Assembly (NCBI GenBank): GCA_030549495.1
Contig: JAUIRK010000297.1
Coordinates: forward strand, 248,001 to 312,000
Source of the DNA: Nectonema munidae
Lineage: Eukaryota > Nematomorpha > Nectonematoida > Nectonematidae
DNA: 64,000 bases
Direction of reading: 5' to 3'
How positions within the stretch are numbered: the stretch's first letter is position 1; every line of letters begins with the position of its first letter. The position numbers and the translations under genes were made by a program. The notes beneath the pieces are model-generated. The model did not search any database. It was not told the origin of the DNA and was given only the letters and a program-made list of their open reading frames with translations. This document shows positions 56,560 through 64,000 of this stretch, piece after piece.

Positions 56560-59054
56560 AATATGAAGAATTTGCAGCCGTAGGAAGATTGGTTTCTGAC
56601 TTTTTTCTATTCCATCAACCAGCGTTCTTCTATGTTAAAAAATTTTCTGGAAGGAGAAATTTAATCAGAAAAGACAACGTTTTCAACAACTCAACTATAG
56701 AATTTTTAATGCCCCCTTAGCTGGCTGCCTTCTGGATTCCTAAATATTTAGATTTTACAATTGTTTGTTATTTTTTATTTGACGTGAAAATAAAATGAAT
56801 CTAAATTTGCTCAAAGATACTTCAAACTATATATTGACATTTGGTTAGTTTCAGAGTTGAGTTTTCAATTCAATTCATGAAAAATTATTTGTAAAATTAC
56901 ATGATTTAATAATGTGCATTCATATATAACGGATCTATAGTAAAAAGTACTTGAAGAAGCTCGTATTCATACCCTATATAGTTCAGAGATTCCCAAAGTA
57001 GGCAGTAGGGCCCCCAAGAGCTCATTTTGAAATTCTTAGGATAACAAGCATCAGGTATTAATCTTTTTTCTCGATTGAAACAAGGAAATATTTTGTATAT
57101 GATAGTTATATTATGGAAAATAATTTACGTAAGTGGCTATAGACATTTTGAATATCAAAAAGTTAAATTCTCTCCCCACTATTCGGAAATGACTGAAATA
57201 TATTTTTAATCGTTTCCACAGATTGTCAATTTCAGTGGCATCAAACCAAACTTGGATCACGTGAAAAAGTCTATGCATTTTTATTCTAAAACGAAATATA
57301 TTTTATAAGTAGGAGGCGTATCCTTGAAATAATGACGTCTAGGGGGCGTTTTTTTGTTGTTGAAAAATCTCTTCAGAGAATGCCTTGAGTACAAAGAGTC
57401 TAGAAAACACTACAGTTTAAACTAATTGCTTTAATTGTTTTTTGATGTACTGTTAAATTGGTAAAGAAATTTTTTATTCTTTTCAATCAATCTTATGACT
57501 GGATAAAACGAGTTAACACATGTACTTCATGTAATAATCCGATTCAAAATATGGACCAAATCGTCGAGTCCAAGTATAAATATTACTGGACTGTGAAATG
57601 GTCTACATATGTGTTCCTGTTAGATGGAAAATTCAACCCGTTTTTTTAGATAAGTTATTTCAACTTCCTACAACTACAAAAAAATATTCCAACTAATTTT
57701 TTTATACGGCCAAAACAATGAATTTTGTATCAATAGAGTTTTCTGATATCTCTTGCAGTGATTTCATTGAAAGATTCAGAAACAAAGTTAGTTTTTAAAA
57801 AAAATGTATTCTTGTGGCAAATTGCCCACACTCCTAAGATATTTACTATAGCGTTATTATTTCTCTATAACTGACATCTGAAAGTAGAATTATTTGGCAG
57901 TCAGGTTTAAAATCAACTCCTCGCAATTTTTTATCACTAACCAATTAAATGCTAACTATTATCATATACCTATGCTTATCTTGGTATATGGTATGATATT
58001 TATTCTTGAAAATCAAGATTATAAAATGTAAGTTATTTTCCATACACTTTTGTATATAAAACATCATTTGCGCTATATTTTATATGATTATTCGGAACAA
58101 CGTTGTACAAATTTGTCACTTTATAATAAAGTTTGCTTAATTTTCGATTTGATATTATGGAAGTGAGGAAATAACAGTGTAAAAATCATCGTGTTTATGA
58201 AAAAGAATGGATAAAATTATGTTTAGCCTCTAGTTTTAATGCTATTATTATTGAAATATTACAATAATTTCACAAAAATATTTAAAAGTTGTGAAATATT
58301 TTATACACTAGAAAGAATACTCAACATACTTACTTGAGATGAGGATGCATCAAGTTTAAATTAGCATTTATTCGAAGTATAATGAAAATAAGGGAAATGA
58401 TGTTGTCTGAAGTAATAGATTTAAAAAATAAGTAATTCATCTTTAAGAAAAAATAGGATATTCTTGAAAATCGAATAATGAAAGAAAAAAATATTCATTT
58501 TGATGCGAACATATATAAGAATTTCATTTTGATACAAAAATTTATCACATTTATTATCTAGAGAACAAGCGTGCTGAAAATATTCTCTTGTAATGCTGTT
58601 AGTAAGGCATAAATAATGTGCTATGCTAATTCCGGTGGTTTCTCCATATGTTCAATTATTATAGAAGATTAGCTAGCTATCTTGGAATTTTGAAGCATAT
58701 ACTATAACAAATTTGATCCGAAAACATCATTTTCCATAGGGCTCTGTGTCATCATGTTGGGGTTACGATTTTATTTGAGTAATAAAAATGTAAAAGAAGC
58801 TTTCGTTTATTTTTTTAAATATTTCTTCAAACAAATTAGCAACAAAAATAAATTCTACTTAGTAAAGCCGGAGTTAGTTAGTTAATATAGACATGCATAT
58901 GAATGCATAAATAAATAAGAATGTGGATGTGGCTATTTATATATAACACACTTGCAATAGTTGTTAATTAAATGTACACCACACAATTATGCACTCTTTT
59001 TGCAACAATTAAAACAAAATGGAAACGCGTTCCAGAGAAGAAATACTGTTGTCA
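56560..59054. other. AT-rich stretch downstream of the nuclear receptor gene
   Basis: No exon or bounded element recognised. On the - strand this is the 3' flank of the receptor; TTTATT at 58806 and elsewhere would read AATAAA on the - strand and could serve as its poly(A) signal. Confidence 0.35.
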
Positions 59055-62000
59055 TCAGCTTGTGGAAGAAAAGAGCATTTCAACTAGGATCTTTGGAAGT
59101 TGAATCAAGTGCGAATCCTTAACTTTGATCCAGAAGTTTTTGAAATTTGTGTTCAATTGTCTGAGATATGGCAAAGAGAGCAAAATCTGGAAAAAATATG
59201 TGCACAAACAAAGTTTATCTTAAGGACAAAAGTAATATTAAATTAAATTAAATCAGCTTGTACATTTAACTTTGTTTTGTGTATCCCACCCTCCTTCCTC
59301 ACCTCAGACTCTAAAGCGAAAATATGCTAAACATATTTGATATGTTTAGGATCAATTCTCGCATCTACTCGAATGCGGCACTGAACCCTACTTGTGGGAT
59401 ATCCAAAGGGGGTAAGTAGTATTCTAAAAAAGCTTTTCGAGATGTTTTTGGCAAATTTAAGTTAAAATACGCACATATCCAGAGCTAAACGAAAATTTCA
59501 GGCGGCGGGCACTAATGGATGAATTTTTAAAAACCCAAAAAATATATAGAATATACATTTTAAAGCGCTAAACGAAATTTTTTGAATAGAGAAAGGAATT
59601 TTTTGGCAGCCATACATGAAATTAAATCTACACTAAAAAACCTTCTTCAAAGCATTCATTATTTATATTTCATAACTTGCTTTCATTCACGACATCCCTA
59701 ATTAAAATTTTGTTATTTACACACACCTTTGATTCACAAATTCTCTCAAATTTTGTTATCTTGAAGCAAGTATCATTTATTTAAAACAAATTTTCCAAGA
59801 GTTTCTACTTCTATGAAACATCTGCCTTAGCCCACAAAGTGACTAACTGGAGTTCTATGCTCGAATGTTTATCATTTTTTGTGATGTTGCTTAGAATTCT
59901 TGTATTTGATGTTTCTGTGCCTGGATTCCTTAAACCTTGACGTTTCTTATATGCTGATTCACTACGAAATTGTTGTTTTATCTATAAAATAATTGAACTG
60001 AAAATAAATCACGTATTTTACATGTTTTATTATCTTTTCCAATTTACAAAAATATATCCCTTTGGAAAAGGTTTGGAAACTAAGTTACAATCAATAGCAA
60101 TACATTTGTTAGTTTTTTTAATGATTCACTAAATTAATTGAAAGAGAAGAGTTTACCTTGCTGAATCGATATTGATCAGAAGAGTGTTGTTTCATCGTGA
60201 CGTAGATGAGAGCGTTGAGAATTTTTTTTCTTAGCTTCGAAATGTGGGCAATGCCAGAGATCTTGTTAAGACCTTCTGAATAAAAGAGAAAAAGTTACGT
60301 GTCGACCTTTCTTTCCCACCCCAAACAAATGAACGATGTCTGCCTCTGGCTCTGAGTTAAAATCATTTCTTTTTTAATCACGGGAGAGAAAACTACTTTC
60401 TCTTCATATGCCTTTGTTACCAAACAGCTGAATGTTATTATAATGCCTAGAAATTTTATTTTACTAATCATTTCTCAACTGTTCTACGTTCAAATACAAT
60501 ATAAATTTTTGTGAGGCTGATAAATGTTAGTGATAGAATATATTGGATATGCGTTATTCTATTATAATTTTTAGGAGTTCTTAAAAAATTAACAATACAC
60601 GTGTCACAATTTTTATGCTATTACAAGGAAACATAAGGATCATTTAATTTATCCGTATGGAATATTGCCTTCACGATATGCGCAAAGATAGACTTGGTAA
60701 AAAGGTATCGATCTTCATACTTTACTTTCTAATAAACTGAGCCTATTTCAAAATAAATTTCTTAAGTTCATTAGTACGCCTCGCCCCTCAACTGATTCAT
60801 TTAATAGCATCTCCATTTATAGTATAAACATTTTATCACACTTTAAATTTTACTATAAATCTTGTTTCAAAAATAGTACCTTTAAATCCAACTTTATTAA
60901 TACAACTCGCTTTATGACAATTTCACTCGTTCTCATGATTTATTTCATATTCCGCTAATACCTAATAAATCCCTCTTCCGTTCAATCCTGATCAGAACAG
61001 TTTTTCCTCGTTAACTCGCATCATCGTAGACTCAATTTCAAAAGATCTTCATGTTTCAAAGCCTCAGTTAAAGCCATTTAATCATAATAAATTCTTTTTT
61101 GTTTTAAATATAATAAATATATTTTTTTTCTGTTTTAACACGTATCCGTCCATTTCATCATATATTATTTTTTATCACATACTCATAGATACTAATATTA
61201 CATTACATACATTAAATATCGTTTTGTTCTGCATCATAATACTCAGTCAAGCAACATGAAGCCGTTGAAATCTCGATAAAGCATCACACCTTCCTTTTTC
61301 TAATTATCTGAAAAATGTTATTTATATTATTTTTTATAAAAATTAAATTTATTCTTTAATTATTGAATTTCTGAATATGTTAGGTCTAAAATTAGATAAG
61401 TAGGGGCATTCAGTAGAATTGCAAATGTGACACTTTAATTTATTTTTAGAATAGTTCTTTTTATTGCTGTATAACGACTTTCCAAAAAAATGGATGCTTT
61501 TTGATCATTAAGACAATTGATTAATGACTCTATATAAGGGTAACTTATGCATGAAACTCTTGTCAGAAATCTCCGCTCTATTTCATAGAGGTCTTTTTAA
61601 TAATAATGGTAGAAATTAGGGCTTTAGCCAAATGAAACTCGTAGTGACTTGATTCTTTGTCGATATAAGGCACTGAGTACCGCTGACATCGAGCTGACTT
61701 TTTGGCAGAAGCAGAATCGAACCCGAGACTTTCAGGTTCGGAGCCTGCGCTCTAACCAATCGGTCACGCAACTACTTTCTTAGCATAATTAAACTACTCT
61801 GTCCAACGGTACTTGATCAATTTTGAATAAAAAGGAAAAACACTCATTTCTACCTATCTAATAATATATAAAAGTAATCATCTGAAATGTTATTTTTAGA
61901 ATTGAAGCTTTTGAATATTGTTGTCTCCGGCAATTTGGTAGAGACAAAGAAGTTTATTCGAATGTTATAAGTTTTTATCAATTTATTGCAGATAATAATA

Positions 62001-62787
62001 ATTTAACTTTAACACTCCTGCCTTAGATCCTATTTCTTGATTTTAAGTGAGTTTTATATCAAATGAATTATTCTCGTCTCCTTTCTCCGTCACCGAATGA
62101 CTTAATTTACCAATAAAGAAAAAAGCTAAAACGCCTATATTCTTTCTCACACTTAAAATATTTTGAACACATATACTATATACTTTTTTCTCTCGATATT
62201 TCTTCATTCTATTTTGTTGTGGAGAGGATAACTTATCTTCGAATATCATAAAAAAGTGGACAAAGTTATTTATGAAGCTTATGGCTTTCCTAATCTATTT
62301 GATCCTGGAAAAAAAGCAGATGATACTAACCATTTGAGGACGAAGCTATTTAAGACTTTTTAGTGTGGTTTCTTTTTCAATGAGAATTTACTAGAGATGT
62401 ATCGAATATCCGCATCTCCGCTTCTAAATTTTACACATATTTAAAGCAGGCGATTCTTATTTCTTGGGACATTGTTCCAATCGAAGACGGTGGAATAAAA
62501 TGGGTCAAAAGGTACTTAAAATGCATGGCTACCGGTGTTGCATAAGAGAAGACATTTGACAAGAATGAACTCTTCACGGCTAAGCTTGCAAACGTTGATT
62601 TCGAAGACGCGGGCCACGTCACTGATCATGTTGTGGAAGGCGTCGATCTGGGAGTTGCAAGAGGAGAACTCCTTCGTGAGGATGACGCGCGAGCCGATGC
62701 ACAGGTTGTTGGTCTCGGGGAGCGTCTGAAAGATCACCTTCAACAAAAAGATTTCCGCCCAAGCGCAATGAAAGAGAAAGAGCTTAT
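59055..62787 (-). CDS. Nuclear hormone receptor, last three exons of the ligand-binding domain
   Basis: Three - strand exons join in phase: 62533-62787, 60157-60275 and 59055-59186. Exon 1 reads KLFLFHCAWAEIFLLKVIFQ, TLPETNNLCIG ... DAFHNMISDVARVFEINVCK and LSREEFILVKCLLLCNT. Exon 2 reads GLNKISGIAHISKLRKKILN, ALIYVTMKQH and QYRFSK. Exon 3 reads ILLSLPYLRQLNT and ends LPKILVEMLFSSTS, stop. This is the helix 3-12 half of a receptor ligand-binding domain: the DxLFLxxxxWAEIFLL signature, the EEFxLxKxLLLxNT helix, the LRxxIxxAL helix 9, LLLxLPxLR helix 10, and an AF-2 helix (ILVEML) for coactivator binding. Splice sites are CAG acceptors with GTAGCC and GTAAAC donors. The exons are clearly less AT-rich than the introns. 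DNA-binding and helix 1-2 exons were not found and should lie beyond the right edge. The subfamily is uncertain. Confidence 0.85.
59811..59981 (-). CDS. Candidate alternative terminal exon of the nuclear receptor
   Basis: Inside the last intron an acceptor TTTTATAG at 59982-59989 opens a 56-codon frame, in phase with the upstream exon, that ends at TAG (59811). It begins IKQQFRSESAYKKRQGLRNP. If used, the receptor would end without helix 10 and the AF-2 helix. There is no family support for the peptide, so chance opening is possible. Confidence 0.25.
   Translation of the reverse strand: MKQQFRSESAYKKRQGLRNPGTETSNTRILSNITKNDKHSSIELQLVTLWAKADVS
60713..61483 (+). mobile_element. 5'-truncated copy of the CR1-like LINE tail, in the receptor intron
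   Basis: It is near-identical to 41528-42496, starting CTTCATACTTTACTTTCTAA and ending ATAACGACTTTCC, then a run of seven A. It lacks the 199 bp at 42116-42314 of the other copy. It is an insertion in the first visible intron of the nuclear receptor, antisense to that gene. Confidence 0.85.
61640..61795 (-). repeat. tRNA-headed SINE (family B)
   Basis: On the - strand it starts GTTGCGTGACCGATTGGTTA with A box TGACCGATTGGTTAGAGCG, an anticodon-arm-like CAGGCTCCGAACCTG (CCG, arginine-like) and B box GGGTTCGATTCTG. The tRNA-unrelated part contains GCGGTACTCAGTGCC, matching copies at 1768 and 62825. It is the best-kept head of the family. Confidence 0.75.
62330..62504. mobile_element. TTAA-type MITE, same family as 29597
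   Basis: The left end is CCATTTGAGGACG and the right end, complemented, is CCCATTTTATTCCACC. Flanks CTAA/TCAA are one change each from TTAA. GCAGGCGATT is shared with 29597 and 45130. It ends 28 bp from the donor of the receptor exon at 62533. Confidence 0.5.
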
Positions 62788-62824
62788 CTGAGAGATTTAG
62801 ATTTACGAAGTCTAAACAAATTTA

Positions 62825-62975
62825 AAGGGTAAAGGTACCAGAGGGTGTTTTCATCGAGAAGGCACAATTGCGCCGCTTGTATCGAACTATGAGGAAAACA
62901 GGCTTTATGCGGGATCGAACCCAAGATCTTGAGTTATCGAATCCAGCATCTAACCAACCCTACTCACGCCCAACA
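62825..62975 (-). repeat. tRNA-headed SINE (family B)
   Basis: The - strand head is GGGCGTGAGTAGGGTTGGTT ... GGGTTCGATCCCGC (B box). The body is CAAGCGGCGCAATTGTGCCT and the tail CTGGTACCTTTACCC. It lies about 40 bp upstream of the receptor exon on the - strand, hence in the preceding intron. Confidence 0.7.
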
Positions 62976-62979
62976 AAAA

Positions 62980-63440
62980 GAAAAATAAGGAATTTGTTTA
63001 AATGCATAATGTATATAAAAATAGTTGGTGGTGAAAAAGAGTAAAATTAAAACGTTTAAAACTTGTGGAATGAATTAAATCTGCTCTAAAAAAAGTTTAA
63101 AGAGAATCTTTTTATTAATTGTAATGCACCTATTCAGCATTCAACAGATACCCTTTCTCCCTCTCTCTCTTCACATTGAGCGAGAAATGGATTTAGCAGG
63201 AAACAAACAATTGGTCCTAAGACACGATAACTTCAAAGTGTTCTTTTTCTCAATCTCCTCCTTATTATTGTCATTCATGAAATATCGTTTCCAAGCATCT
63301 TATTCACTTTTGTGATGTGATTCATCAGTACTATCTTTATTTGTAGAGCTTGTAATTTAGAAACTAAGTTTTATGATTATTATTATTATTATCAGTTAGG
63401 CATACATAATATGTAAGATAGATAAAAACAGGAAAATGTG
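62980..63440. other. AT-rich spacer
   Basis: I looked here on the - strand for the upstream receptor exons and found none. The open + frame at 63124-63315 shows no family features. Confidence 0.35.
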
Positions 63441-63444
63441 ATTT

Positions 63445-64000
63445 ACTTACTTCAGATATAATTCTTTCATCTCTGGAGTTTTTAATTCCAATTTATGCAA
63501 AAGTTATAAATCATTCGATAGCAACTTCAAGTTTCGATGGCTTCAAATCATCTATATTTACTCTAATACTTAAAGTGAAAGTTTCTGAAGTTAATGGAGA
63601 CATGAACAAATTTAGACCTATTTCAAATCTATCTTTTTTGAGTCGACTTATTATAGAAAGGGTTGTCTTAGAGAGATTCGAAGATCATCTTGAGAGTCAA
63701 AATTTGTTGGTGAATCAATCTGCCTACAGAAAATACCACGGTACTGAAAGTTTGGTACTCAGCTTGATTGATGACATCAAGGCTAAATTCTTCAAGACGA
63801 AGTAGGCGTCAGTGGTGATGCATTATTCGGTAAACCTCAGGGCTCTGTTCTGAGTCCTGTACTTTTCAAAATCCAATTTTAAGAATGATAAGAGATTCGA
63901 AATTTCATTGTCATGCTTATGCTGACGATATTTTTATTTATAAATCATTTGATTCAAAATTCCTTGAAATTGCATTGAAAAAAGAAGTTCCGAACTTTTA
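63445..64000 (+). mobile_element. CR1/Rex-like LINE RT fragment, runs off the right edge
   Basis: The + strand reads EFLIPIYAKVINHSIATSSF (63475-63535), then KFRPISNLSFLSRLIIERVV and LVNQSAYRKYHGTESLVLSL (63608-63760), matching the RT start (NYRPISNLSFLSKxLERVV ... QSAYRxxHSTETALL). KPQGSVLSPVLF and, in another frame, CHAYADDIFIYKSFDSK follow. The catalytic YADD is kept. About 60-70 residues between blocks are missing and there are frame changes. It differs from the LINE at 40.5 kb. Confidence 0.75.

Noticed and set aside
61720-61795. A genuine tRNA-Arg gene on the - strand
   Set aside because: The A box, B box and anticodon arm are visible, but the T arm and acceptor do not pair, and the sequence continues into a body shared with other SINE copies.

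Overview
The window is a strongly AT-rich piece of an animal nuclear genome. Genes are sparse, contain introns, and are buried in decayed transposons. The transposon mix (pogo/Tigger, piggyBac, several hAT lineages, I/R1-, CR1- and RTE-like LINEs, tRNA-headed SINEs) and the divergent single-exon receptor fit an invertebrate, most likely an arthropod and perhaps a crustacean. That placement is inference; no species is assigned.

Five host loci can be supported. (1) Two exons of a PINX1-type G-patch protein, about 7.8-9.3 kb on the + strand. (2) A serpin C-terminal exon with a very short reactive loop, about 11.3 kb on the - strand. (3) A single-exon, class-A-like seven-helix receptor at 34.4-35.4 kb on the + strand. 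(4) A small mitochondrial ATP synthase subunit e at 43.5 kb on the + strand. (5) The last three coding exons of a nuclear hormone receptor ligand-binding domain at 59.06-62.79 kb on the - strand. The receptor exons splice in phase and end in a recognisable AF-2 helix, and an additional phase-compatible open segment in the last intron could be an alternative end.

Layout: 0-5.5 kb holds a roughly 3 kb hAT-like element carrying nested small elements and a SINE, a second SINE type, and a LINE tail. 7.3-14.1 kb holds the PINX1 and serpin exons, an inverted repeat, a piggyBac remnant and a large unclassified hAT-like transposase. 14.5-17.9 kb is a piggyBac-type element (TTAA + CCCTATTAGTG end) with an internal tandem array and a Tigger inserted in it. 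18.7-19.4 kb is a fossil LTR fragment between 65-bp direct repeats. 20.7-23.9 kb is a nest: hAT inside piggyBac, next to another hAT. 24.4-33.2 kb holds pogo, a Mutator-like foldback, an I/R1-type LINE with a TTAA MITE in it, an RTE fragment and a pogo MITE. 36.7-40.5 kb is a second, reversed copy of the piggyBac family with two tandem arrays. 40.6-42.5 kb is a CR1-like LINE whose tail recurs at 60.7 kb. 44.7-56.5 kb is a hAT, a second lineage of the unclassified transposase, a complete-ended hAT, a 2 kb TGTTC-based satellite, and a Tigger. 59-64 kb is the nuclear receptor with a LINE copy, a SINE and a MITE in its intron, followed by an upstream SINE and another LINE.

The main points are the nested insertions whose target duplications can be read directly, the tandem arrays inside TTAA-type elements, the two lineages of a hAT-like transposase family marked by DTTxxNTG, and host exons that single-frame ORF inspection misses.
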